Assembly (NCBI RefSeq): GCF_001884235.1
Contig: NZ_MAOI01000123.1
Span: 248,001 to 312,000, forward strand
Source: Bacillus paramycoides
GTDB taxonomy: Bacteria > Bacillota > Bacilli > Bacillales > Bacillaceae_G
Length of the DNA stretch: 64,000 nt
Reading direction: 5' to 3'
The position numbers were made by a program, and so were the translations under genes. Positions 51,709 through 59,253 of the stretch are shown in pieces; positions within the stretch are counted from its first letter, which is position 1; the number at the start of each line of letters is the position of its first letter. The notes under the pieces were generated by a model. It made no database searches and was not told the origin of the DNA. It saw only the letters and a list, made by a program, of their open reading frames with translations.

Positions 51709-52426
51709 GTTCACCTCCATATATAGATGATTGCGTTTCAACTTCTGTAGATTTTCTCTTTCTTTTTGGCTCCATATTTATGTGACCAATAACAGAGACT
51801 GTTGTTATTTTCTCTAAATCTTGTTCCACATATATACGCTCATCAAAATAATCCCGAAGTACAGCTAAACCAATGCCAACAAAAAAACTAACAATTAAAG
51901 AGATAGGAATAATAAGTTGTAATTTCGGAAACAATTTCTCCGCTTTTTCCTGTAAATCTGGACTAATTAATATTTTTACGCCCTGTACATTCGTATACTG
52001 TTGAAAGCTTTTTTGAGATTGTTCTGCCAATGTCTTTACAATCTCTTTAACGACTTGAGGATCTGAATCTTTTACTGTTACAGTAACAATTTGCGAGTTG
52101 TCCGTATTCACCACCGAAATTTTTTGTGCTAATTCATAACTTGATTGTTCTAATTTTAAAGTGTTTTTTACTGTCGAAATAATTAGTGGACTTTTTAAAA
52201 TATCAACAAACGATGTTACGAGTTGCTTATTTTCTTGTGTTTTATTCGCTGTATTTTCCTTATTAAACTCATCTAAATTCCCAACAAGGATTTGCGCTGA
52301 ATATTGATACGAAGGCTTTAGCACATACATAGAAATAAGAACTAGAGAAACGGTTAAACAACACATCGTCAAAATAATCGTTACGAATCTTCTTTTCAAT
52401 AACTGTTGAAAATCTTTTATACTCAT
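51695..52426 (-). CDS. Wzz/CpsC-type chain-length regulator
   Basis: This 243-residue protein has a membrane segment at each end (about 15-38 and about 185-205) with an extracytoplasmic domain of helical character between, the Wzz/YveK layout, and a short cytoplasmic tail for kinase contact. It controls polymer chain length and export. Start ATG 52426 (MSIKDFQQLLKRRFV) has TGAGG upstream; TTG 52438 is an alternative. It lies immediately after the acyltransferase stop (52439), and overlaps the Wze gene. Confidence 0.9.
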   Translation of the reverse strand: MSIKDFQQLLKRRFVTIILTMCCLTVSLVLISMYVLKPSYQYSAQILVGNLDEFNKENTANKTQENKQLVTSFVDILKSPLIISTVKNTLKLEQSSYELAQKISVVNTDNSQIVTVTVKDSDPQVVKEIVKTLAEQSQKSFQQYTNVQGVKILISPDLQEKAEKLFPKLQLIIPISLIVSFFVGIGLAVLRDYFDERIYVEQDLEKITTVSVIGHINMEPKRKRKSTEVETQSSIYGGEHVDV

Positions 52427-52438
52427 TTCTTGCCTCAA

Positions 52439-53632
52439 TTATTTCACCGCCTTTGTCTGAATAACGTCCTGCAAGTCATTTTCTACAGATAACTCTTTCT
52501 TATCTCTATCCGCTCGCTTTGTTACATACTTTCCGACCCTAAATGCAAATTTTTCTACAAATACATACGAAATCGTTGCAAGTATAAACGACATAATAAG
52601 CGACATAATTAAAACAATAGGTAATGGTACTGTTTCATGGAGCATGTATATAAGGGAAAATAAAGATATAGTATGGTATAAATAAAGACTGTAAGAAATC
52701 TTCCCCAAATATAACAAGTATTTATTATGCAGCAAAGATGACAAAGTTGATACTGACAAGCTTAATATGACAAATAGACATGCACTTATCGCTACTGCGT
52801 AGTCTCGAAATACGAAATTATTGAGCACATTAATTTCTCCAATAATCCCTTCATACATATAAAGAAAAACCGCTAATAAAAACCATAAAATTTTCTTGTT
52901 TTTGGTACAATTACTAAAAAACATTATTAAATGTTTTTTATACTTCGCAACTTGCGCTCCAAATAAAAACAGTACTGTGTAATACAACGTTAATGCATAG
53001 CTTGTCAATGTTAAACCAGAGTGAAATAAAAATAATATTACGACAGAACATATACTAAAACTAAACAAGCATAATAATGAATACCAAATTGTTTTTCGTA
53101 AACATATCATTAAAACTAACGGAAAAATTATTGATATTCGCATTTCATGTACAAGTGACCAAATCACACTGTTATATGCATCTGTATTATATTTCCCGAT
53201 CAATAAAACATGTTGTGCTATTAAGCTTAAAGAGCTTTCAATCGTCCATGAGCGATTAAACCATTCACTTAAATAAGAAATACCATATTCACTTATTGTA
53301 GTCTGGCATATAATAGCTATAATTATTGCTACAATATATGGAATATATATTCTGCATATACGTTTTAAAAGGTATGATCCATAGCTACTATAGTTTTTTC
53401 GAATGGATTCATACAAAACAAATCCACTCAAAACAAAAAAGATAATAACAGATTCGTTACCACTACTAAAAATAAGACGAGCAGGCGTTTCTCTTAATAG
53501 ATATACAACAAATGGTTTATTATCTTCATAACTGTAATTTTGATATGCTGAGAAAATCATTAGATGATGTCCAATCATTACTAAAAATGAAGAAATTCCC
53601 CTTATAGAATCCAGTTCTTCATACCTCTTCAT
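52439..53632 (-). CDS. Acyltransferase family 3 membrane protein
   Basis: This 397-residue multi-pass protein of the OatA/OafA-type acyltransferase-3 family has LDSIRGISSFLVMIGHHLMI (about 6-25: the R-G and HH signature) and about ten hydrophobic segments. Such enzymes transfer acetyl or other acyl groups to sugars of exported polymers. It is the first gene of the exopolysaccharide operon, with AGGAG eight to nine bases upstream of ATG 53632 and a hairpin at 53655-53677 ahead of it. The wzz gene begins immediately after its stop. Confidence 0.88.
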   Translation of the reverse strand: MKRYEELDSIRGISSFLVMIGHHLMIFSAYQNYSYEDNKPFVVYLLRETPARLIFSSGNESVIIFFVLSGFVLYESIRKNYSSYGSYLLKRICRIYIPYIVAIIIAIICQTTISEYGISYLSEWFNRSWTIESSLSLIAQHVLLIGKYNTDAYNSVIWSLVHEMRISIIFPLVLMICLRKTIWYSLLCLFSFSICSVVILFLFHSGLTLTSYALTLYYTVLFLFGAQVAKYKKHLIMFFSNCTKNKKILWFLLAVFLYMYEGIIGEINVLNNFVFRDYAVAISACLFVILSLSVSTLSSLLHNKYLLYLGKISYSLYLYHTISLFSLIYMLHETVPLPIVLIMSLIMSFILATISYVFVEKFAFRVGKYVTKRADRDKKELSVENDLQDVIQTKAVK

Positions 53633-53765
53633 CGTTTTACATCAACTCCTAATGAAATGATGATAATAATCATTTCAAAGCGACATCTTTATTCATATTC
53701 CTCTCCCTTCTTTTCATTCCATTTTTTCATATTAAAATGATTTTATATTATAAATTTGAGTGTAT
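53633..53765 (-). promoter_or_regulatory. Exopolysaccharide operon leader with mini-ORF and hairpin
   Basis: Likely leader downstream of a -10-like TACAAT (53769-53764). An 8-codon frame (53697-53671, MNKDVALK-stop) has a strong GGGAGAGG site; its stop falls in a perfect 8-bp inverted repeat (GAAATGAT...ATCATTTC, 53655-53677), after which AGGAG serves the first structural gene. The repeat also resembles a Fur box in part. Confidence 0.45.
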
Positions 53766-53805
53766 TGTAACATTTTTTGTAATATTTTGAATAGAAAATC
53801 CCAAT

Positions 53806-53823
53806 AATTGGTATATACCAATT
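53806..53823. promoter_or_regulatory. 18-bp perfect palindrome upstream of the exopolysaccharide promoter
   Basis: AATTGGTATATACCAATT is a perfect palindrome about 35 bases upstream of the probable -10. The core TTGGTATA...ACCAA resembles operators of HutC-type GntR regulators such as NagR/YvoA, as far as I remember. Confidence 0.6.
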
Positions 53824-53923
53824 TCAACCTCGAAAAATGGGAAATATTGATAGAAAAACACCATAAATATACCTTGCATATTTATTAAATCTATAAAGGA
53901 AATAGATTTTTTTGAATATAAAA

Positions 53924-53960
53924 TAAAAAAAGATAGCCTTTATAGACTATCTTTTTTTAT
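53924..53960. terminator. Terminator after FbpB-like gene
   Basis: AAAAAAAGATAG and CTATCTTTTTTT arms with a 10-base loop; it separates the small gene from the exopolysaccharide operon. Confidence 0.85.
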
Positions 53961-53965
53961 TTTAT

Positions 53966-54112
53966 TTAATTATTGGAGCCACTATATGCTACATGGCGTT
54001 TCTCAATCCGTTCTTCAATCTCTCTCATATTTTCTTTATTAGTTAGTAGGGATTGTTTATTTTCTATTAATAATTGTTTAAAGGATTTTCTCACTTTTTT
54101 TCGCATTTTCAT
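53966..54112 (-). CDS. FbpB-family small basic protein
   Basis: This 48-residue basic protein was read by eye (MKMRKKVRKSFKQLLIENKQ, then NMREIEERIEKRHV): the FbpB family pattern of a basic N-terminus with KSFxxLxxENK followed by an IxxRIxxR-type helix. FbpB in B. subtilis is Fur-controlled and thought to act with the FsrA small RNA. GGAGG precedes; the second ATG (54106) has the better nine-base spacing. It stands alone, bounded by terminators on both sides. Confidence 0.8.
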   Translation of the reverse strand: MKMRKKVRKSFKQLLIENKQSLLTNKENMREIEERIEKRHVAYSGSNN

Positions 54113-54248
54113 TTTCCTCCTTGGGGGATGGTTTATATAAAAGATAAGGAATTATCTGTGTGTTCTTATAATAATTGATTGTTGTGAAATCTATTTGAAC
54201 TTCATATGAAAACCGAGTTTATTTTCTGACAACTTTGTGAACAAAAAA

Positions 54249-54287
54249 GAAAGGTAGATCAAAAATATATTTGATCTACCTTTCTAT
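54249..54287. terminator. Bidirectional terminator
   Basis: GAAAGGTAGATCAAA and TTTGATCTACCTTTC arms surround an AT loop, ending the YpcP-like gene. Confidence 0.88.
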
Positions 54288-54292
54288 ACTCT

Positions 54293-55159
54293 TTAAAGCA
54301 TATTAATTAATATTTCAGGTCTTCCCCAATTCATTTCGTTGCAAACGAATCGTAGCTTTTCTTCATCCATTGTGTGTAACCCTTCTTCTAACGAGCATGT
54401 AATTGGAACTTCACAATGAATTTGCGCTAATTGTAAAGAGATATTTAAGTTCTCCAAATCACTTTCAATTTTTGTGCGCTGCGCTTTTGTTAATGATGCT
54501 ATATTTTCTAGTACAGCTGATACTGTTCCGTGTTCTTGAATAAGCTTATACGCTGTTTTTTCACCAATACCTTTTACACCCGGATAATTATCACTTGTAT
54601 CTCCCATGAAAGCTTTCGCATGAACAATTTGCCAAGGTTCTACACCTTTCTCTTCCATGATTTTCTCTGGTGTGTAATACTCGTAATTTCCAATTCCTTT
54701 ACGAAGAAGCATAACTGTAACATTCGTATCAACAAGTTGAAGTAAATCTGTATCACCTGTCAAAATATAAACTTCCGCTTCATTGCAATATTGCTTTGCA
54801 AGCGTACCGATACAATCATCCGCTTCGTAACCTTTCATACCGATGACAGGCATAGATAATTTCGCAGTCATTTCTTGCACTAAATCAAATTGCGGAATTA
54901 ATTCCTCTGGCGGTGCTGCACGATTCGCTTTATAATTCGAGAACGATTCCGTTCTAAATGTCGTACTTCCCATATCCCAGCACGTTACAATGTGCGTTGG
55001 TTTGATTGCTTGTGTTGCTGTTAATAAATGCTTCATATAACCATGAATCCCATTCGTCGGGGTACCATCTTGTCGTTTCATAAATTGTCCATAGACACTT
55101 GTTGCGTAAAAAGCACGAAATAATAGTGCCATACCATCAACTAACAATACTTTTTTCAT
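54293..55159 (-). CDS. ypcP: 5'-3' exonuclease (YpcP-like, Pol I N-domain family)
   Basis: This 288-residue protein corresponds to the free-standing 5' nuclease domain of DNA polymerase I. Motifs: LLVDGMALLFRAFYA (metal Asp), GYEADDCIGTLAKQY, LTGDTDLLQLVD, and GDTSDNYPGVKGIGEKTAYK with helix-hairpin-helix. It removes RNA primers and flaps. Start ATG 55159 follows GGAGAGGAATT; a longer frame to 55195 lacks support. It is separate from the pol I gene. Neighbours to the right (YpbS, dynamin) agree with the B. subtilis order I recall, although other genes intervene. Confidence 0.9.
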   Translation of the reverse strand: MKKVLLVDGMALLFRAFYATSVYGQFMKRQDGTPTNGIHGYMKHLLTATQAIKPTHIVTCWDMGSTTFRTESFSNYKANRAAPPEELIPQFDLVQEMTAKLSMPVIGMKGYEADDCIGTLAKQYCNEAEVYILTGDTDLLQLVDTNVTVMLLRKGIGNYEYYTPEKIMEEKGVEPWQIVHAKAFMGDTSDNYPGVKGIGEKTAYKLIQEHGTVSAVLENIASLTKAQRTKIESDLENLNISLQLAQIHCEVPITCSLEEGLHTMDEEKLRFVCNEMNWGRPEILINML

Positions 55160-55185
55160 AATTCCTCTCCTACTAACAAAAAATA

Positions 55186-55213
55186 ATAACCTCACGTTAT
55201 CACGTAAGGTTAT
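55186..55213 (-). terminator. Terminator downstream of truncated ATPase
   Basis: ATAACCTTACGTGATAACGTGAGGTTAT followed by T-rich sequence on the minus strand; it still marks the end of the former gene. Confidence 0.75.
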
Positions 55214-55293
55214 ATAAATAGATTACCATTCTACGTTTTTGTTCAACTTTGTCTATTATACATTGTTTTTGTATATTTAGCATCATTAACACC

Positions 55294-56019
55294 TTAAGAC
55301 GTTCTACCACAACAAGTATGAAGTATTCCTGAATACGTATTTTTACCTGTTGAAACAACGACAGCCTTTGCATTGCCACCAACAATATACGTACCTTTGA
55401 AACAAACATTTTCAAGCTCCAGTGGATTATAGTCTTTCATCCGTTTTAATGGAATAAATCGTTTACGTTCAATATGATAGCAACTTTCAAATTTCTCAAT
55501 ACTCGCATCGTTTCCTGTCAGCACAGATTCATTTACTAATAAATCATTTGCATAAATAATACGTACATCTGCCGGTACTGTATCACCTTCGGAAAGAAAG
55601 ATCATATCTCCAGGTACAAGCTCTTGTACTGGTAGCTTCATCATTTTCAATTCATTGTTTAGCCCTGTTACGTTACAGCCTGCTACTCGAGAAACAGTAA
55701 CTGTTTCACATTGTAATTCATCATTCACATTTTGTTTTGAAAGACCTGGAATCATTCCACTTAGCTTTATCATCACTTCTGCAAGAAGCGCTCTTTTTGA
55801 AATTAATTCATTTCGACCGTATACTTGAATACGTTTCTGTGCTTCTTTCACAGATAATCCGTCTCTTGTTGTTTTAAAATACGCAAATACAGATTTTACA
55901 TCTCTTGTTGCAATTTCAATTAATAAATCTTTATTTTTTTGGAGCATTGTTTGTTCTTTCATTGATTTTTTACTTGGTTTATATGACGTGTTACCCACAG
56001 TTTTATTTGCATATAACAT
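55294..56019 (-). pseudogene. Truncated cation P-type ATPase (MgtA-like N-terminal fragment)
   Basis: This 241-residue product has the P-type ATPase N-domain (SVFAYFKTTRDGLSVKEAQK and IQVYGRNELISK) and the actuator domain with LVPGDMIFLSEGDTVPADVR and LVNESVLTGNDASIE. It then ends (STGKNTYSGILHTCCGRTS-stop) before the phosphorylation domain: there is no DKTGT, no N-domain and no transport segments. The full protein would have about 900 residues. Upstream are an M-box riboswitch and a 34-codon ORF, so it was a Mg2+-regulated pump. GGAGGAG precedes the ATG. Whether the fragment is made is unknown. Confidence 0.85.
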
Positions 56020-56119
56020 ATTATCGTCTCCTCCTTTATAACATAGGAAGAAACGCTTTGTTTCTCGATTTATCCACTTTATCGTGAAAGTGTCTAGCGC
56101 TTAACTACTCGAATAAACG

Positions 56120-56224
56120 CTACATTATGATAAATATAGAGGGAGGAACAAGTCGTTTCCTGCCTACATCATATAATTTTGCTTTGAAGTATATGGGTAA
56201 CGGAACCGAGTCAGAATTTGACAT
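56120..56224 (-). CDS. Candidate leader peptide (34 residues) between M-box and ATPase
   Basis: ATG 56224 (MSNSDSVPLPIYFKAKLYDV) to TAG 56120, with an excellent GGAGGTGAGG ribosome site six bases upstream. It has Pro at positions 8, 10, 27 and 28. It lies between the M-box terminator and the ATPase, where enterobacteria carry the Mg2+- and proline-sensing leader peptide MgtL. Hairpin-forming sequence (CACTTT...AAAGTG) lies in the following 100 bases. No similarity to known proteins was recognised, so coding status rests on the ribosome site and position. Confidence 0.55.
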   Translation of the reverse strand: MSNSDSVPLPIYFKAKLYDVGRKRLVPPSIFIIM

Positions 56225-56291
56225 GTTCCTCACCTCCTCGTTTATTTTATAGTTATAATCTATACTATGAAATTACTCATAGCTTGGTAAC

Positions 56292-56324
56292 AAAAAAGAC
56301 CCCACTCATAAGAGAGCAAAGGTC
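56292..56324 (-). terminator. M-box terminator
   Basis: GACCTTTGCTC pairs with GAGTGGGGTC (one bulge, some G-U), followed by TTTTTT on the minus strand, about 40 bases after the riboswitch core. It is expected to form when Mg2+ is bound. Confidence 0.8.
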
Positions 56325-56365
56325 ATTACATGCACAAATAAACGATTCCTAATATAATTAGAAAT

Positions 56366-56525
56366 CTATGGACCTCTCCCTCGTCGAGTTTTAGCACTGT
56401 ATAGCATAGGTACATTACCAGCTACGTTAAGAAAAACCTTAATTCGATCATTCCTGTTGACCCATTGGCGTCTCTCGACATTTTTGGGCAGTAGCATTTC
56501 TCTATACAGGAGCCTCACCTAACAG
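56366..56525 (-). promoter_or_regulatory. M-box (ykoK) magnesium riboswitch
   Basis: On the minus strand the core reads GTTAGGTGAGGCTCCTGTA, TGCTACTGCCCAAAAATGTC, GAGACGCCAATGGGTCAACA, ACGTAGCTGGTAATGTACC and GACGAGGGAGAGGTCC, all conserved blocks of the M-box aptamer. The arrangement aptamer-terminator implies termination when Mg2+ is sufficient. Promoter: -35 TTGACA (56578-56573), 17 bases, -10 TAACAT (56555-56550). Confidence 0.95.
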
Positions 56526-56549
56526 AGACTTATTTTAATTACATAGAAA

Positions 56550-56578
56550 ATGTTACTCTTATTTAAAATAGATGTCAA
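56550..56578 (-). promoter_or_regulatory. Promoter of M-box transcript
   Basis: TTGACA-17-TAACAT, a near-consensus housekeeping promoter; transcription starts about 25 bases before the riboswitch core. Confidence 0.8.
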
Positions 56579-56702
56579 CACTTTGTATGGAAACTTTTCC
56601 TTATTACAACAACTAACTCTAATGTAGTACGGTAATATACATCACATTCATCCTTCGACTATTTAAATTAATCGAACATATTTTTCAAGAATTAGCGAAC
56701 AA

Positions 56703-56735
56703 TAAAAGCCTTACGTTTTAAACGTAAGGCTTTTA
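56703..56735 (-). terminator. Terminator of DUF350 operon
   Basis: AAAAGCCTTACGTTTAAAACGTAAGGCTTTT overlaps the 56733 stop. Confidence 0.88.
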
Positions 56736-57119
56736 ATATGTTACACAGCCAGCAATTACAATTCCAATTGAAAGTGATAAAAACATAAGGAAAAGACCGA
56801 CTGCCTGATTATCTTCTTCCAGACTCTTACTAATATTGAAACGTGGTGTAAGCCATTCCGCTAAATAATAGACAACAATTTGTGCTAAAATCCCAACTGC
56901 TCCCCATGACACCATATCAAGAAGTGAAATAGAATTAGCAGCCGTTGAATATAAAACGATAGCAAGACCAAGTAATCTTCCTCCAAGTACGTAGCTTACC
57001 GCTTTATTCCCTTGAGCCATTAACTTAAATTCCTTCACTTTCGTTGTCACCTCCATAAGAAAAAGACCGATACATAAAAGTACAAGTGATACTGCTAAGT
57101 ATAGTAAAAAATTAATCAT
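56733..57119 (-). CDS. DUF350 membrane protein
   Basis: This 128-residue protein has four hydrophobic segments (about 3-22, 42-60, 68-88, 105-127) and the conserved GGRLLGLAIVLYSTAANSIS stretch of DUF350. In E. coli YjfL and relatives are found next to ATP-grasp ligases of the YjfC type, as here. Start overlaps the stop of the ATP-grasp gene (ATGA). Function is unknown; a membrane channel or anchor for the modified product has been suggested in the literature, which I recall only in outline. Confidence 0.85.
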   Translation of the reverse strand: MINFLLYLAVSLVLLCIGLFLMEVTTKVKEFKLMAQGNKAVSYVLGGRLLGLAIVLYSTAANSISLLDMVSWGAVGILAQIVVYYLAEWLTPRFNISKSLEEDNQAVGLFLMFLSLSIGIVIAGCVTY

Positions 57120-58351
57120 TTATTTTCCTCCTTCTTAATACCTACCGGTAAATAATACGATTCATTTCCCGTAATTTTTTCTCCGGCACGTATACCGATG
57201 CTACTCGTTTTTCCAGCAATTAAAAATGACCCAAACACATACGATAGTTTTTCAATCCCTTTTTCAGTTTCCAAAAATACTATTGGAAGGTCTATATATT
57301 TTTGAAATATAGGAAGTGACGATTTATACGTTTGATGTACATTTCGAATCATAATGTTTGTATCCTTATCACGAATAGTAATCGTATCACCCTCCCTACC
57401 GAACGATGGCTTTTGAACGAAAGAATCTTTCCCTAAAAACAAATTTGGTTCTAAATATGTAGGTAGCATATATTCTGTAATCCACTGTTGTTCCTCTCTC
57501 GTATAAAAAGCACCTTCTTCTGCTAATCCCCAAATAAGACATTGAATTGATTTAGGCTGTAGTAAAAATGCTGATACAGGATTTATAATAAAAAGCTTCT
57601 CTTCCTTTACAAGTTGTAAAAGTTCTACTCCTACTAAATCCCCTGATTCAGGATCTTGATCCTCAATCAAATCTTCAATTGGATACGTTTGGCGATACAG
57701 AACATCAATTGGCATTCCATCTCCGTCCACTAAAGCATCATCTGTAATTCTAAGCTCTGACATTGACATCACTTTATTTTCAACATGACATAGTTGACTC
57801 AAATACATAGTCGTATTCCAATCTTCTATATGTTCATGATGAGCTGTAAAAACGACATTTGGATTTTGTATTCCTTTTGCAGCTTCCATTACGGCTTTTG
57901 TAATACCAGAAGAAAGTAAACGCTCTTGATTTATATTCGGATCAGCATAGCCTAACTGTTCGCAAACTTTCCCATTCATTTGAAAGCATTCCATAATAAA
58001 AGTTGGCGTATCACTATTAAACTCAAGCATTTTAATACGATTATCTTCTGTTAAGGCAAAATCAAATCGTGAAATAACAGATTCAGGATACATACCCTTC
58101 ATTCTAATAAAAGGCAAGCTTGCCGATGGAAAACCAAGTTCAAGAAGCTGTTCATTAGATAATTCTCGTAGAAGTCTAGCAGTCTTAAAAAATATTTTCC
58201 CCATTCGTTCAGTTGCTAATTGTAGCTGTTTCATAGTTTGTTCTGTTATCGGACAAACATGAAACAAACTATACTCACCACCATATAAATCCGACCAGAA
58301 ATGCGGATAATTTGAATAAAATCTTTTTCGTTTCTTTATGTATTGTGACAT
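57116..58351 (-). CDS. ATP-grasp peptide ligase, glutathionylspermidine-synthase-like
   Basis: This 411-residue protein corresponds to the C-terminal synthetase domain of glutathionylspermidine synthase/YjfC/YgiC. Conserved parts: RMKGMYPESVISRFDFALT, MLEFNSDTPTFIMECFQMNG, VFTAHHEHIEDW, and near the end QKPSFGREGDTITIRDK, with the ATP-grasp Lys/Glu residues. It forms an amide bond between a carboxylate and an amine. It lies four bases downstream of a secreted Gly-rich lipoprotein and overlaps DUF350, a cassette seen in other bacteria. The true substrate is unknown. Confidence 0.87.
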   Translation of the reverse strand: MSQYIKKRKRFYSNYPHFWSDLYGGEYSLFHVCPITEQTMKQLQLATERMGKIFFKTARLLRELSNEQLLELGFPSASLPFIRMKGMYPESVISRFDFALTEDNRIKMLEFNSDTPTFIMECFQMNGKVCEQLGYADPNINQERLLSSGITKAVMEAAKGIQNPNVVFTAHHEHIEDWNTTMYLSQLCHVENKVMSMSELRITDDALVDGDGMPIDVLYRQTYPIEDLIEDQDPESGDLVGVELLQLVKEEKLFIINPVSAFLLQPKSIQCLIWGLAEEGAFYTREEQQWITEYMLPTYLEPNLFLGKDSFVQKPSFGREGDTITIRDKDTNIMIRNVHQTYKSSLPIFQKYIDLPIVFLETEKGIEKLSYVFGSFLIAGKTSSIGIRAGEKITGNESYYLPVGIKKEENK

Positions 58352-58354
58352 CTT

Positions 58355-58666
58355 TTATCCTCCAAATCCGCCCTTTGAACCACTTCCAATTCCACCTTTA
58401 AATTCTGCCGAAGATTGATAAGATTTAAATTCTGATGAATTTTTGAAAGTGGATTTATTTTGATAGTATTTACCACCGTAAAAGTAATGTCCACGATACC
58501 CTGAACTACTATCATCACACTGCCAAACACCAAGTTCATCATCCCAATCCCAATCAGAACAACTATTATCATTCGGTTCGGCAGGAACATCTTGCGCGCA
58601 GCCAAATAGGGTCCCCGTCATTAATGACGTCAAGACACTACCTACAAGCCATTTCGTTTTTGTCAC
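58355..58666 (-). CDS. Small secreted lipoprotein with Gly-rich tail (YgiB-like position)
   Basis: This 103-residue protein has a signal peptide with lipobox (VLTSLMTGTLFGC, Cys at about 23), then a Cys- and Asp/Trp-rich middle (CSDWDWDDELGVWQCDDSS), a Tyr-rich part and a Gly/Ser tail GGIGSGSKGGFGG. YgiB/YjfM proteins that accompany YgiC/YjfC ligases also end in Gly-rich tails. The tail could be what the ATP-grasp enzyme modifies, an idea only. ATG 58666 follows GGGGAG. The stop is four bases before the ligase start. Confidence 0.75.
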   Translation of the reverse strand: MTKTKWLVGSVLTSLMTGTLFGCAQDVPAEPNDNSCSDWDWDDELGVWQCDDSSSGYRGHYFYGGKYYQNKSTFKNSSEFKSYQSSAEFKGGIGSGSKGGFGG

Positions 58667-58749
58667 CCTTGAACTCCCCTTTTTAAATTATATTTCTATT
58701 ATATAAGAAGCCATGATAAAGTAGAAGAAAAAGGAAGAAGAGGGATAAA

Positions 58750-59199
58750 ATGCGATTAGAATATCGACTCAATGATGAAACTAACGGGTATCCTGCTTTA
58801 TGGAACTACGTAAATATTTCTAATTCTGAAATTATCGCGCGTATGACTTGTGAATATTTTATAAAAGATAGAAATACATATGTCGTTACTGCAACTTCGG
58901 TAGATCCAGACGGAACAGTAGCGCTATATGTACAAAAAGAAGCTTTTTTCAACGACCCTTCAGATTCTACATACTCGCACATTGGTTTTGAAATTAGGGA
59001 ACTAAAGGAAACAAGCTCAATTATGATAGAAAGTAAAGATGTGTGGAATTACGAGGAAATCTTACCCTTTCTCCATTCAGATATTATATACATCCAAAGA
59101 GATGGAAGACATATGGAATTCACCCTAGATTCAAGAGAAATTGATGAAGACCGCAAGTGCTATATTTATTATGGAAATTTCACAGGTGAATCGAGATAA
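58750..59199 (+). CDS. Protein of unknown function
   Basis: This 149-residue soluble, acidic, beta-rich protein opens MRLEYRLNDETNGYPALWNY, without membrane segment or recognised domain. The spacing of conserved-looking hydrophobic strands suggests an independent globular fold. AGAAGAGGGATAAA precedes the ATG. It is divergent from the lipoprotein/ATP-grasp operon and ends at a bidirectional terminator shared with the non-coding element. No function is proposed. Confidence 0.7.
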   Translation: MRLEYRLNDETNGYPALWNYVNISNSEIIARMTCEYFIKDRNTYVVTATSVDPDGTVALYVQKEAFFNDPSDSTYSHIGFEIRELKETSSIMIESKDVWNYEEILPFLHSDIIYIQRDGRHMEFTLDSREIDEDRKCYIYYGNFTGESR

Positions 59200-59220
59200 G
59201 ATGTACATATTTATTCAACA

Positions 59221-59252
59221 AAAAAACCTTACGTATAAAACGTAAGGTTTTT
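59221..59252. terminator. Bidirectional terminator at the end of the tandem element
   Basis: AAAAAACCTTACG and CGTAAGGTTTTT arms with a TATAAAA-type loop. It ends the plus-strand 58750 gene and, on the minus strand with a T run, the tandem RNA. Confidence 0.88.
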
Positions 59253-59253
59253 A

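Noticed and set aside
44250-53632. Prophage or genomic island with integrase
   Set aside because: No integrase, transposase, tRNA or attachment-site repeats; the beta-helix gene alone is not enough.
54113-54248. Fur box ahead of the FbpB-like gene (GATAATTCCTTATC)
   Set aside because: The spacing between half-sites is one base too long and only part of the consensus is present; kept as a weak hint only.
55200-55415. 71-residue minus-strand ORF overlapping the end of the truncated ATPase
   Set aside because: Different frame from the ATPase and no P-type motifs, so it is not the continuation of the broken gene.
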